Shown in pieces: positions 7,402-16,149 of a DNA stretch of 34,822 nucleotides. The stretch spans positions 1 through 34,822 of the forward strand of contig QHSU01000017.1 in assembly GCA_003220535.1 (NCBI GenBank), in the 5' to 3' direction. Source of the stretch: Candidatus Rokuibacteriota bacterium. GTDB taxonomy: Bacteria; Methylomirabilota; Methylomirabilia; Rokubacteriales; CSP1-6. The notes under the pieces are model-generated. The model was not told the origin of the DNA. It saw only the letters and a list, made by a program, of their open reading frames with translations, and did not search any database. A program made the translations under genes and the position numbers. Numbering within the stretch: the stretch's first letter is position 1; every line of letters starts with the position of its first letter.

Positions 7402-7869
7402 ATGGATCAGATAGCCCTTCTGCAGTTCTTGCTGGATGCCAGTCGACGTGGCTATGCGGCCGGCCGCAGTGCCGTCAAAAGCCGGGAAGCCGATCACTCG
7501 ACGACCATTGTCCTCGAGCATGGCGACTGGAGGTTCCACGACAACTACTTTGGCGGGGAGCCGTATGGCGGACGGGAAGTCGTGTTCCTCGGGGGCAAGC
7601 CGGTCTGGATGGCCGTCTACTACGGACAGGTCGACGACGCAAACGTCGACTCGGTCTATTCGTTCTTACAGCGGGCCTTGCGCGAGGCTCCGCCTGAGTT
7701 TCCTGTCCGTGGTCCCGAGGCCTTCACCGAAGGCCAATTTTCATACCGGAATGCCTACGAGGGCGACGTGATGAGATTCTGGGGCCAAGAGACCATTTAC
7801 GTGAACGGGCGACTGGTCTACACCGCCCGCTACGGGGGCGGCTTGGTCGACCGACGGAGCGGTGACTGA
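7402..7869 (+). CDS. DUF5680 domain protein
   Basis: This is a 155-residue soluble protein. The segment GDWRFHDNYFGGEPYGGREVVFLGGKPVWMAVYYGQV at about residues 47-83 (given here as landmarks: GDWRFHDNYFGG, then GREVVF, then KPVW, then YYG) matches the DUF5680 pattern of paired aromatic strands. The second half, with RFWGQETIYVNGRLVYTARYGGG, looks like a repeated strand unit. The function is unknown in the family and no catalytic residues are evident. The ATG has AGGAGG about 8 bases upstream. It stands alone between the MFS gene and a sigma-factor fragment. Confidence 0.7.
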   Translation: MDQIALLQFLLDASRRGYAAGRSAVKSREADHSTTIVLEHGDWRFHDNYFGGEPYGGREVVFLGGKPVWMAVYYGQVDDANVDSVYSFLQRALREAPPEFPVRGPEAFTEGQFSYRNAYEGDVMRFWGQETIYVNGRLVYTARYGGGLVDRRSGD

Positions 7870-7960
7870 ATGCCCGGCGGCCGCCTGACTCGCAATCCCC
7901 TCGCCCAGGATCCCGTCACCGACCCTGAGGATCGAGCACTCGTCCTCCGCGCGAAGTCCG

Positions 7961-8356
7961 GTCTTCGAAGTCACAGACGGGGTCGGGGCCGAGCTCCTCG
8001 ACACCAGCCGCGAGAATTTCCGCCAACGACTGGCCCGCGCACGCCGGGACCTGCACAGCTTCATGCACGACCGGTGCGGGCTCGTGAATCGGGCGAATCC
8101 CTGCCGCTGTGCGAAGAAGACACGCGGCTTCATGCAGGCGGGCTACGTCGATCCTGGGAGCCTCCTGTTTGCGCGCGAGCGCCTGGACCAGGTGGGTGAC
8201 GTCGTGCGGACCAAGGCCGAGGCCCTCACGACACTCGACGCGCAGTACGCGGAGATCTTCCGGCGACACCCCTTTTATCCCACGTGTGACTTGGTGCCGG
8301 CGCTGAGGCGGCTGCTCGCCGGCCCGAGTTTCAAGCAGGCGACTGATTCTCTTTGA
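7961..8356 (+). pseudogene. 3' fragment of an ECF-type RNA polymerase sigma factor
   Basis: This frame reads VFEVTDGVGAELLDTSRENF and RQRLARARRDLHSFM, a region-4 helix-turn-helix of a sigma-70 family protein. It is followed by CGLVNRANPCRCAKKTRGFM, the Cys-containing linker seen after region 4 in one ECF subgroup, and a C-terminal tail ending ALRRLLAGPSFKQATDSL. Region 2, which binds core polymerase and the -10 element, is missing, and there is no room for it after the DUF5680 stop at 7869. A few residues in another frame (EDRALVLRA at about 7925) may be further sigma sequence, implying a frameshift at about 7955. Non-functional as it stands. Confidence 0.72.
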
Positions 8357-8429
8357 CGACGAGAACCTGCATCACGGTCGCCTCCTGCCGTGAGAGACAG
8401 AGGAGGCCGAGGCGTGGCATCCTAACGCC

Positions 8430-9695
8430 GTGATCCGCTCTCGCGTGCATCCGGCCTGGATCGTCCTCGGGGCGCTCGCGCTCGCGATGCTCGGCGGTAC
8501 GGGGCTCCGGTCGGTCTTCGGGGTGTACATCAAACCGCTGGAGGCCGACTTCGGCTGGTCTCGCGCCGCTCTCTCGGGCGCGGCGGCTGTCTCGCTGCTC
8601 GTGTTCGGCGCGGTTGGACCGCTCGCCGGGCGACTCGCCGACTCCTGGGGCCCGCGACGCGTCATCGTGCTGTCCTTGGCATTGCTCGGGGTCGGCACGG
8701 TCGGCTCGGCCTTCGTTAATCACCTCTGGCATATATATCTGACCGCCGGGCTGCTCACGGCGGCCGGTGCCGGTGCCACCCAGCCCACCGGAAGCGCGGT
8801 CATCGCACGATGGTTCGAGGCGCGTCGAGGGCTGGCGTTGGGCATCGTGGGGGCCGCGATGTCGGCGAGCCAACTCGTCATCATCCCGCTCGCGACGGTG
8901 CTTATGCTCACCCTGGGTTGGCGTGCGAGCTTCTTCGGGCTGGGAGTCGTGCTGCTGGTGTTGGTGCTGCCGATCAGCGCGGCGTTCATCCGGAGCGATC
9001 CGGAGGAGAGCGGACTCCGGCCTTATGGCGCGACGGGACCACTACGGCCGGCCGCCGAGATCGCCGCACTCCAGCGCGCCGGCCGCGTCTCGGTGAGCGA
9101 CGCGGCCCGTTTCCCGCAATTCTGGCTCTTGATGGCGACGTATTTCGTCTGCGGCTACACCTCGATGGGGATGATCCTCACCCACTTCATGCCGCACGCG
9201 CTCGAGCACGGCTTCACCGCCATCCAGGCATCGACAGCGCTGGGTGTAATGGGCGCGATGAACATGGTCGGGACGGTCGGCTCGGGCTGGATTTGTGACT
9301 CCGTCGGCCGGCGAGGACCCCTGGCGACCTACTACTTCGTTCGCGGCCTTTCCCTCGTATTCCTGCTCTACGTCTGGAACGTTCCCACGCTCCATCTGTG
9401 GGCGGCGATCTTTGGGCTCAACTATATTTCAACGATCCCGCCCACGACCACGTTGACGGCGAACATCTTCGGCCGCTACTCGGTCGGCGAGCTCATGGGT
9501 TGGATTTCGTTTTCTCATCAAGTCGGTGCCGCGCTGGGCGCCGCGCTTGCCGGTTGGGTGTTCGAGTGGACCGGCAGCTACTCCGGGGCGTTCGTGTCCG
9601 CGGCGATATTGGCCTTCGTTGCCTCGGCGCTCGTGTTCGCGATCCGCGAGGAGCCGGTTGTCTCTCGACCGACGCCAGCCCCTGCGCCCGCCTAA
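8430..9695 (+). CDS. MFS transporter (OFA/monocarboxylate-type)
   Basis: This 421-residue protein has about 12 membrane helices. The opening AMLGGTGLRSVFGVYIKPLE followed by FGWSRAALS is typical of the oxalate/formate antiporter and monocarboxylate group of MFS. The loop-2 motif appears as GRLADSWGPRRVIVL and the helix-4 arginine region as WFEARRGLALGI. A GTG at 8430 is taken as start because it lies just before the first helix. There is no clear strong ribosome site; an AGGAGG occurs about 25 bases upstream. It is monocistronic and followed by a GC-rich hairpin. Likely substrates are small carboxylates, by family only. Confidence 0.85.
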   Translation: MIRSRVHPAWIVLGALALAMLGGTGLRSVFGVYIKPLEADFGWSRAALSGAAAVSLLVFGAVGPLAGRLADSWGPRRVIVLSLALLGVGTVGSAFVNHLWHIYLTAGLLTAAGAGATQPTGSAVIARWFEARRGLALGIVGAAMSASQLVIIPLATVLMLTLGWRASFFGLGVVLLVLVLPISAAFIRSDPEESGLRPYGATGPLRPAAEIAALQRAGRVSVSDAARFPQFWLLMATYFVCGYTSMGMILTHFMPHALEHGFTAIQASTALGVMGAMNMVGTVGSGWICDSVGRRGPLATYYFVRGLSLVFLLYVWNVPTLHLWAAIFGLNYISTIPPTTTLTANIFGRYSVGELMGWISFSHQVGAALGAALAGWVFEWTGSYSGAFVSAAILAFVASALVFAIREEPVVSRPTPAPAPA

Positions 9696-9743
9696 CTGTC
9701 GGCGACTTGGAACGGCTGGTGCCGATCCCCGTTTTGAAGAAGA

Positions 9744-9766
9744 GGGGCGGCGTGCGACGCCGCCCC
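9744..9766. terminator. Bidirectional hairpin between convergent genes
   Basis: A perfect 10-bp stem GGGGCGGCGT / ACGCCGCCCC with loop GCG lies between the plus-strand MFS stop (9695) and the minus-strand PEP-CTERM stop (9919). There is no uninterrupted T-run, but the minus strand continues TCTTCTTC. A run of seven T lies at about 9799 on the plus strand. A shared terminator is the likeliest role. Confidence 0.55.
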
Positions 9767-9918
9767 GAAGAGAGGACTATAGTTTGGCGAGGTACCGTTT
9801 TTTTATTGCGCGTCCGCACCTGGCCGCCATCCATGCAGAACTCGTCGTTGTGCTGGGAGCCGCGCTGGTCCGTGCCCGCGAACCCCGAGCCGATCTCGAG
9901 CTCGCCGCCACGAACCGC

Positions 9919-10665
9919 TTACGTCTGGCGGCCGGCTCTGCGACGCTGCCGCCACGCCAGTCCGAGTCCCGCCGTGAAAAGCAACACCCAGGAGGCTGGC
10001 TCGGGAACTACCTGCGGCGTGCCGATGTCGAGCGCGACGTTGTCGACGCCGAACTGGAAGACGTTCACGTTGTCGACCTCGGCAAATCGCAGCCGCAGCG
10101 TCTGGCTCAGGTGGGCGTTGAGCAGGGCGGTGACGTCGAGGGCGAAGTGCGTGTATCCCGACACCAGTGGATCGCCCACGTTGGTCCGGAACGCGTTCAT
10201 CAACACGTCGGAGGCGGCGACACTGAATGGATTGGCGCCCGAGCCCAGGATGTCGACGCGGGCCTGCTGGTTGAGCGCCGGCGTCGAGAAGTCCAGCGTG
10301 TTCGGGGTGAAGAACGCGTCAGCGCGATTGCCGACGAACACATCGAAGCTGAGCGCGGCTGACGGAACGACCGCCGATATGACGACGTCCTGGTACAGGA
10401 CGTGGCTGCCCGGTCCCTGTGCATCCGTCATCGCCGCCGTGACGCCTTGCGGCGGCGAAGGGACGGCGTCACCGTTGACCGGGCTCGTCGTGCCCGTCTG
10501 CAGGAAGAACGTGCCGTCACCGCCAACTTGATCGACGCGCGTCCAGCCAAGGAAGCCTGCGTCGAAGCCGCCGTTGCTGACGACGTTCACAGCCTGCACT
10601 TCACCGACCGCCGCGCAGATGGCCACCATTGCGATCCAGAGCACCCGTACTGGAATTGACGTCAT
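9919..10665 (-). CDS. PEP-CTERM sorting-domain secreted protein
   Basis: This 248-residue exported protein has an N-terminal signal peptide (VLWIAMVAICAAVGEVQA) and a beta-rich middle resembling carbohydrate-binding jelly-roll proteins (NGGFDAGFLGW, then FDNVxLD-like GVDNVALDIG). Its C-terminus is a PEP-CTERM signal: VPEPASWVLLF, a transmembrane stretch, and then the RRRAGRQT basic tail. Such proteins are cut by exosortase and anchored or released at the cell surface, often with exopolysaccharide. No exosortase is in the window. I prefer the ATG at 10665, which has GAGGAG about 11 bases upstream, over 10686. It follows the PQQ dehydrogenase gene within about 20 bases and is probably co-transcribed. 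Confidence 0.82.
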   Translation of the reverse strand: MTSIPVRVLWIAMVAICAAVGEVQAVNVVSNGGFDAGFLGWTRVDQVGGDGTFFLQTGTTSPVNGDAVPSPPQGVTAAMTDAQGPGSHVLYQDVVISAVVPSAALSFDVFVGNRADAFFTPNTLDFSTPALNQQARVDILGSGANPFSVAASDVLMNAFRTNVGDPLVSGYTHFALDVTALLNAHLSQTLRLRFAEVDNVNVFQFGVDNVALDIGTPQVVPEPASWVLLFTAGLGLAWRQRRRAGRQT

Positions 10666-10688
10666 GAGAGTCCGCGCTCCTCGCATCC

Positions 10689-12185
10689 CTAGGATGGCTG
10701 CCGGCTGATCCGGTAGATCACGCCGTCGGTTATGGAGACGACGTAGAGGTTGCCGTCGGGGCCTTGCTCGATACTCGGCGTCGTGCCGAAACCCTGTCCG
10801 ATGATCAACGTCTCGCTCTCGGTCCCGTCAAACTTCGTCGGACGGAAGAGGTTGTCCGCGACCCCGTCCGCCAGCCGCGGATCGGCGCTCACGTCCACGT
10901 GCAGACGATCGGGGGTGAGACGGAAGCGGTAGAGGCTGCCGCCGGTTCCGCCGACCTGCTCAAAGCTTCGCGCCGAGCCGATCCACAGCGTGCCGTCGTA
11001 CTCGGGCCCGAAAGCCGTGCCTATGACGAAGGTAGTGCCCGCGGGTCCGACCTCGTACAGCCAGCTGAACTCGGGATCGACGTAGGTGGCGCCGGGCAGC
11101 ATGAACATCCGAGACAGCGCCAGACTCGCGGTGTACGCGATTCGTGTCGGCGGGTATCGCACCTGCTGCATCGCGCTGCCGAACTGCGTCGTCTCGATGC
11201 GCTTGAAATCGGAAATGCGACTCAGGGGGCCGGCGACCTGGATCCACCCGCCGTTCATCCCGGGCACCACGCGATTGAGCTCGGCGAAGGCGTCGTCGGC
11301 GTTCTCCGTCTCCCAGAGGAAGCCAGTCAGCGGGTCGAACGCCATCCCAAAGCCGTTGCGATGGCCGTAGGAGTAGATTTTCTGGATATTGGCACCGACT
11401 TCGCCACCCATCGACGCGCCGACTGCGAAGAATGGATTGTCGGAGGGTGCGGTGCCGTCCGTGTTGAGCCGCAGGATGACGCCCGAGAGATGGGCGTTGT
11501 CCGGTTGCGGTCCCCCGAACGTGTCGTCGACGATCGGTGGCGTCAAGAACGGCCCGTTCGGCAAGTTCTGCAGCCACCCTCTGCGGCCCTGGTCGCCCAT
11601 GAAGATATAGAGCTTGCCGTCCGGCCCGAACCGCATCACGCCGCCGTTGTGGTTGCCGTTCTCGTTCGCGTTGTTCGTGCCTGGATGGCCGGGAACCGCA
11701 ATGTTGTCGGTCTGGCGGGCGCGCAGCAGGATGAGATTCTGCGCCAGCGTCAGCGTCGAGCCATTCCAGATGAAGCGATCGACGCGGTTGCCGAGCAGCG
11801 GCACGTCGGTCACCCCCGTGCTATCCGCGCCCGTGCTGCTCTCCGTCCAACGAATGAACACGTCCGGAGTCGCCGGGAAGTTCGGATGCAGTACCAGGCT
11901 CAGCAGGCCTCGCTCAGAGTTCGAGTTCACCGCCAGGTCGAGAACCGGTATCGGCTGAACGACGCCGTTGATGATCCGCTTCACCTGACCCGATGCCTTT
12001 TCCAGCACGAAGGCGTCGTTCGGCCCGATGAAGACGATGCCGATTGGCTGATTCAGCCCGCTGACGAAGGTGGTGACTTGGAGGTTGGGGTCGAGGATCG
12101 TGAGCGGCGTCGTGTCCGCGCCCACGGGTGCCGCGGCGACCAGCCACACGACCAGGGCAACGAACCAGACCAGCAGCTTGGGCAT
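10689..12185 (-). CDS. PQQ-dependent soluble aldose dehydrogenase-like protein
   Basis: This 498-residue exported protein has a signal peptide (LLVWFVALVVWLVAAAPVGA) followed by a six-bladed beta-propeller of the glucose/sorbosone dehydrogenase type. FVSGLNQPIGIVFIGPND opens blade 1. RGLLSLVLHPNFP, HNGGVMRFGPDGKLYIFMGD, YSYGHRNGFGMAFDP and EQGPDGNLYVVS are the classic family motifs, including the HN and GHRN residues near the PQQ and calcium site. It would oxidise sugars or alcohols in the periplasm and pass electrons to the respiratory chain. The substrate is not predictable. The ATG at 12185 has GGAGGA at the right spacing and opens the signal peptide; the frame upstream belongs to decayed IS-linked DNA. 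Confidence 0.85.
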   Translation of the reverse strand: MPKLLVWFVALVVWLVAAAPVGADTTPLTILDPNLQVTTFVSGLNQPIGIVFIGPNDAFVLEKASGQVKRIINGVVQPIPVLDLAVNSNSERGLLSLVLHPNFPATPDVFIRWTESSTGADSTGVTDVPLLGNRVDRFIWNGSTLTLAQNLILLRARQTDNIAVPGHPGTNNANENGNHNGGVMRFGPDGKLYIFMGDQGRRGWLQNLPNGPFLTPPIVDDTFGGPQPDNAHLSGVILRLNTDGTAPSDNPFFAVGASMGGEVGANIQKIYSYGHRNGFGMAFDPLTGFLWETENADDAFAELNRVVPGMNGGWIQVAGPLSRISDFKRIETTQFGSAMQQVRYPPTRIAYTASLALSRMFMLPGATYVDPEFSWLYEVGPAGTTFVIGTAFGPEYDGTLWIGSARSFEQVGGTGGSLYRFRLTPDRLHVDVSADPRLADGVADNLFRPTKFDGTESETLIIGQGFGTTPSIEQGPDGNLYVVSITDGVIYRISRQPS

Positions 12186-12320
12186 GCTCTCCTCCGTTCG
12201 TTTGCGACCGAGCCTCGTGCAACGCCGGTGCCACAAGGCGAGCGCTATCTTTTCTGGAAGTTGCTGCATGCTCGCGATCTGTATCGTCGGAACTGTAAAA
12301 TTCCGCGACGGTCGTGAGGT

Positions 12321-12382
12321 GTCCTTCGCCAAAACCGCGGCCCGCGGCAAGTCGTTGATCTGTCGGCGCTGATCCGGAGACA
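12321..12382. repeat. Dispersed imperfect repeat, copy A
   Basis: About 60 bases beginning TGTCCTTCGCCAAAAC and ending TCCGGAGACA match copy B at 18839-18903 with scattered substitutions and one missing base. Read on the minus strand it encodes a decayed form of SPDQRRQIND...GRGFGEG. The missing base breaks the frame relative to copy B. It directly abuts the dead transposase that starts at 12394. The parent element is unknown. Confidence 0.55.
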
Positions 12383-12393
12383 ATCTCGGCTCG

Positions 12394-12860
12394 ATGATCA
12401 CCCTCTTGCTCCACCTGCTTCGACTCCTCCCGTTCCTCTGCGGCGGCCATCGCCAACTTGCCCTCGAGAACATGGCCTTGCGCCACCAAGCTTCGCACGA
12501 CGGATCGCCTCTTCTGGGTCGGGCTGGTCAGGGTCTGGACCAGGTGGCGGCAGTCCCTCATCATCGTAACCCCTGCTACCGTTCTGCGGTGGCAGCGGTG
12601 CCGCTTCCGGGAGCACTGGACTCAGTTCTCCGGCCGGCCCACCGGGTGCCGCCCACCCGTCAACGCCGAGATCACCGCCCTGGTCAGGAAAATGGCCGCG
12701 GCCAATCCCCTGTGGGGTGCCCCCAGAACCAACGGCGAGCTTCTCAAGCTTGGCCTCGATGTGGCCGAGCGCACCGTCTCCCGGCTGATGTCGAAGCACC
12801 GTACACCGCCTTCGCAGACCTGGCGCACATTCCTGACCATCATCTCCGGGATCTCGAGAC
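12394..12860 (+). mobile_element. Dead integrase-core (rve) transposase, N-terminal half
   Basis: Frame 1 gives LLRLLPFLCGGHRQLALENM. After a small deletion at about 12485 another frame continues DRLFWVGLVRVWTRWRQSL, TVLRWQRCRFREHW, AEITALVRKMAAANPLWGAP and DVAERTVSRLMSKHRTPPSQ. A third frame ends with HHLRDLE at about 12857. This is the N-terminal half (helix-turn-helix region) of an IS481/IS3-like integrase-core transposase common in soil bacteria. The DDE catalytic core is absent. At about 12860 the element is joined to the middle of a minus-strand secreted-protein gene. No terminal repeats or target duplication can be seen. Confidence 0.8.
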
Positions 12861-12968
12861 TGGGTGGACGCCGATCCCGCCCTCGAACCTGACGAGAGCA
12901 TCATCTGCCACGACGGGTGGCAGGATGAGCGTGACCAGGGCAAGTGCGAGGAACGCAACGGTTTTCAT
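12840..12968 (-). pseudogene. 5' fragment of a small secreted protein, cut by the transposase remnant
   Basis: The ATG at 12968 has GGAGG about 8 bases upstream and encodes MKTVAFLALALVTLILPP and then VVADDALVRFEGGIGVHPVS. This is a clear signal peptide with the start of a mature domain (DALVRFEGGIG). After about 37 residues the frame enters the transposase remnant (from about 12860 downwards) and stops at 12840. The family appears to be an uncharacterised secreted protein group that I know only by the FEGGIGV start. The 239 bases between this start and the NicO stop (12969-13207) contain no other recognisable gene. Confidence 0.65.
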
Positions 12969-13207
12969 GGCGCAGCCTCCTGGTGGTGGTAAAGCGGAGT
13001 CTCGGCCCGCGGAAAGCGACCGATAAACGCACGGAAACCGTCCCGGGTTCCTAAGCTGCGCCGGCGGCCGCGTACGCTCGGGCCCCGGAGAGGCTATCGG
13101 CTGTGGCAAGAGACTCACGAAATAAAGACTTGAGGAGGACGGGCAGAGAGTCCCCGATAAGGAGAATCCGAGCGCCGCGTACAGCGAAGTCTCCATCGCA
13201 TCTTCCT

Positions 13208-14851
13208 CTACCGACGGACGCTCAGAGCCACAGCCAACGGGATCCCCGCCCCTACAGCCTGGAGCGCGATCGCGAGGCCGAGCAGGGTCACCACAGCCGC
13301 CGACGTGAGGGGCAGCCACCGCGTGACGAACACCCCGTCACCCTTGAAGCCGCCCATGAGGCGCCGCGCAAAGACGACCAAGAGCCCGATGCCGATCAGC
13401 ACCGCCGCCAGCCCGACGCTGAACGCCACGATCAAGAGGAGCCCAAAACCCGTCCGACGCATGGAGAACGCGCTCAGCAGCACCACGAGCGCGGCGGGAC
13501 AAGGCACAATGCCGCCGCTCACGCCCAGGGCGATCAGGTCGCGTAGGGACACCCGCGACGTGGTCGAGTGGATGTGATGGTGGTGCGTATGGCGTGCGAA
13601 ATGCGAGTGGCGGTGCGCCAGACCCTGGCCATCGTCGTGCACGTGCCCGTGGGACTCCCCGGGGACGTGGGCGTGCTCGTGGCCGTGCGAATGAGCGTGC
13701 CTCGCTCCCGAGTACCGTTGCCAGAATAGGACTAGGCCGAGGCCGGCGATCATCAGGCCGGAGATGCCGGTGAGCCACGGGAACAGGCGCTCCGGCACGA
13801 CGTACCGTGACGCATAGAGCGTGAGCCCACCAAGAAAGTACACCCCGGCCGTATGCGAGAGGGTCACGGTGAGGCCAAGAACCATGGCGTGCCAGGCGGT
13901 TCCTCGCGAGCCCACGAGGTAAGCGGCGACGACTGTCTTGCCATGCCCTGGCTCCAGGGCGTGGAGCGCACCGAGCCCCATCGCCACGACGGCTGCCAGG
14001 AGGATGATCGCGGGCCCCATCTCCCTGGTCGTGACCATCTCCGTGAGCCCGTTCCGGGGTGTCGCCTGGCGGTTTGCCTGGAGCTTGATGGAGTCGGCGG
14101 CCGGCGCGAGCGGCGAGGCGACCTGGGACGGTGGCGGACTCGGCTGGAGGAGTCTCTCCGGTCGTGCCTTGGTGCGTGGCTCATCGAGAGTCGCGCGTGT
14201 CGAGCCGGCACCGGCCATCGATCCAGGCGGCGACGGCACCCCCGTGAAGAGCACGCGCGCCTCCAGGTCCTGGGGCGGGCTGCTCAAAGGATCGGTCGGG
14301 TAGTCGCTCAGCTCCGCGCTTCGGTCCGTCTCGGGGACCGAGGTCCTCGCCACGACGACGCCGGCCCTTCGTACCGCGATGATCTCCTTCCACCCCGTGC
14401 GTTCGGGCAGGTTGTCGTCGCGGAACCGGAGTTGGTGGACGCCGTCGATGGCTCCTTCTGAGCGAGCTGCCCGATAGAGAAAACCCAGCTTCATCGTGGG
14501 TAGACCGCCTGCGCCTGGGGCAAAGATCACTTCGCGGGACGTGACGCGCAACTCGAGGCGCCGGCCGTCGACTTCCAGCCGCAGGCCTTCCTTGAGCGTC
14601 TCCGCCTTCCGCGCCAGGTATGGATCCAGGCCGGGGTGACCGACCTCCGGCACGATCCCCGTCTCCTGGATCTCCTGGAAGGTCGGAATCTCGGCCAGGT
14701 CCAGGAGGTGCCGCAGCTCGATCGTCTCCTCCCCGATCCGAAGCGCCGAATAGTGACTGATGCTGAAGTTCCCCATCGGGTGCGCCCAACCGAGCGACGG
14801 TATCAGCAGGAGGCCAACGGCGCTCAGGACGACGAGGTGCTTACGGCTCAT
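13208..14851 (-). CDS. NicO/RcnA-like nickel-cobalt transporter with periplasmic domain
   Basis: This 547-residue protein has a signal peptide (to about residue 23, GWAHP), a periplasmic domain to about 275, and a six-helix NicO-type permease. The permease holds the hallmark HALEPGHGK (297-305), a cytoplasmic His-rich loop at about 384-428 with more than 15 histidines, and SGGIVPCPAA (445-454). RcnA/NicO proteins move Ni2+ or Co2+ across the inner membrane, and the His loop suits metal sequestration. The large N-terminal domain is longer than in RcnA and resembles that of NicO proteins linked to DUF4331 genes. Its start overlaps the TPR gene stop by 11 bases, so it is third in the DUF4331-TPR-NicO operon. 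The metal is inferred from family. Confidence 0.85.
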   Translation of the reverse strand: MSRKHLVVLSAVGLLLIPSLGWAHPMGNFSISHYSALRIGEETIELRHLLDLAEIPTFQEIQETGIVPEVGHPGLDPYLARKAETLKEGLRLEVDGRRLELRVTSREVIFAPGAGGLPTMKLGFLYRAARSEGAIDGVHQLRFRDDNLPERTGWKEIIAVRRAGVVVARTSVPETDRSAELSDYPTDPLSSPPQDLEARVLFTGVPSPPGSMAGAGSTRATLDEPRTKARPERLLQPSPPPSQVASPLAPAADSIKLQANRQATPRNGLTEMVTTREMGPAIILLAAVVAMGLGALHALEPGHGKTVVAAYLVGSRGTAWHAMVLGLTVTLSHTAGVYFLGGLTLYASRYVVPERLFPWLTGISGLMIAGLGLVLFWQRYSGARHAHSHGHEHAHVPGESHGHVHDDGQGLAHRHSHFARHTHHHHIHSTTSRVSLRDLIALGVSGGIVPCPAALVVLLSAFSMRRTGFGLLLIVAFSVGLAAVLIGIGLLVVFARRLMGGFKGDGVFVTRWLPLTSAAVVTLLGLAIALQAVGAGIPLAVALSVRR

Positions 14852-16103
14852 CGCTCAGGAGCCGTTGGGCGAGGTCGGCGTGGAGCACGTGGAAGTGCGG
14901 GTTCGTGGCGAGGGCGCGCCGGAGGTACACCTTCGCCGCATCCATCTCGCCCAGGCCTCGATAGATCATCCCGGCGTGGAAGAACAGGCGCGCGTCCCGC
15001 GTCCCGAGCTTCATGGCTTCGTCGATCGCCGTTCGTGCCTCGGCTAGCTCGCCCTTTTTGTAAAGCGCCCAGGCCAGCACGTCATAGGCGTAGACGTCGC
15101 GTCGGACCTCCAGCTCCTTGCGTGCCAGCTCCAGTGCGCGGTCGAGTTGGCGATCGTGGTCGGCGTCGAAGTACGCCTGCTCCCGGCTGTAGAGGACCTG
15201 ATTCAGCGCGTTCAGCCGGCCGATGTACTCCACGAGGTCGTACTGGCGTGCGGCCGCGTCGGGGCGTCCCATCATGCGGTGGAGATCGCCGAGGGCCGCG
15301 GCGTAGTCGGGGAGCGGAATGACGGCAATCGCCCTCTGGTAGAGGTCGACAGCCTCCGCATAGTGCCCGTGGGCCGCCTTCACCTGCGCGAGCCCGGCCA
15401 ACGCGCGATGGTAGTTCGGATTGGTCGCGAGGCTCTCGAGGTACCGCGCCTCCGCCGCCTTCAGGTCGCCGATCGCGAAGTGTTCCGCACCGAGCTGCCA
15501 TTGCGCCCACGCGATGCTTTCGCGCGGCCGCCGGTTCGCCTTGCCCTCCTCGATGGCGCGCGTCAGCATCTCGATCGCGCTCGAAGGATCGCCTCGAACC
15601 GACTTCAGTCCAGCGAGGCGGCCCCACGCGTGGAGATCCGATTCGCGCGCGAGCATCCGCCGGTAGGCCGCCTCCGCTTGCTCGTACTCGCCGACCTCGA
15701 GCAGGGCGTCGCCCAGGATACCGTAGGCGTGGCCGTCGGTGGGATCCAGCTCGATGGCTTTCGCCGCGAGCGTGGCCGCCCTCGCGAAATCATGCACCGA
15801 GTAGCGGACATAGGCCAGGTGGCGCGTGGCCCCGCTGTGGTGGGGGACCAGAGCCAGCGACTTCTGGAGCGCGCCCTCGGCGCGGCCGAAGTACGCCGCG
15901 TCGCCCGTCTCCCGGGCCTTCTGAATGTAGGCGTCACCGAGCCGATAGTACGCAGTCCCGTCGTACGGGTTGCGCTGCAAGGAACGCTCGGCGGCCAGGA
16001 TCGCTCGATCCGCCACCGTCGTCTCGGCCCTGGCCGGTGTCGCGTAGACCCCGCCAAGGCCGATGAGCGACGCCAGCACGATGATCACCCCCCGCATTTC
16101 CAT
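14841..16103 (-). CDS. Exported tetratricopeptide-repeat protein
   Basis: The 420-residue product starts MEMRGVIIVLASLIGLGGVY, a signal peptide ending near ARA. It is then almost entirely TPR helices, with about 8-10 repeats. Examples are AYYRLGDAYIQKA, HAYGILGDALLEVGEYEQAE, HRALAGLAQVKAAHGHYAEA, DVLAWALYKKGELAEA and LFFHAGMIYRGLGEMDAA. TPR arrays bind partner proteins, so this is probably a periplasmic scaffold. It lies between DUF4331 (47-base gap) and NicO (11-base overlap) and is therefore the likely adaptor of that system. The ATG at 16103 is chosen because it opens the signal peptide and has AAGGGTGA upstream. Confidence 0.85.
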   Translation of the reverse strand: MEMRGVIIVLASLIGLGGVYATPARAETTVADRAILAAERSLQRNPYDGTAYYRLGDAYIQKARETGDAAYFGRAEGALQKSLALVPHHSGATRHLAYVRYSVHDFARAATLAAKAIELDPTDGHAYGILGDALLEVGEYEQAEAAYRRMLARESDLHAWGRLAGLKSVRGDPSSAIEMLTRAIEEGKANRRPRESIAWAQWQLGAEHFAIGDLKAAEARYLESLATNPNYHRALAGLAQVKAAHGHYAEAVDLYQRAIAVIPLPDYAAALGDLHRMMGRPDAAARQYDLVEYIGRLNALNQVLYSREQAYFDADHDRQLDRALELARKELEVRRDVYAYDVLAWALYKKGELAEARTAIDEAMKLGTRDARLFFHAGMIYRGLGEMDAAKVYLRRALATNPHFHVLHADLAQRLLSDEP

Positions 16104-16149
16104 ACGATCACCCTTGGCCCATGCGCCCAGCACGCAGGGGCTCAACGTT

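Noticed and set aside
8063..8356. Independent gene starting at ATG 8063
   Set aside because: The homology continues upstream in frame to 7961, so this ATG is internal to the sigma-factor fragment.
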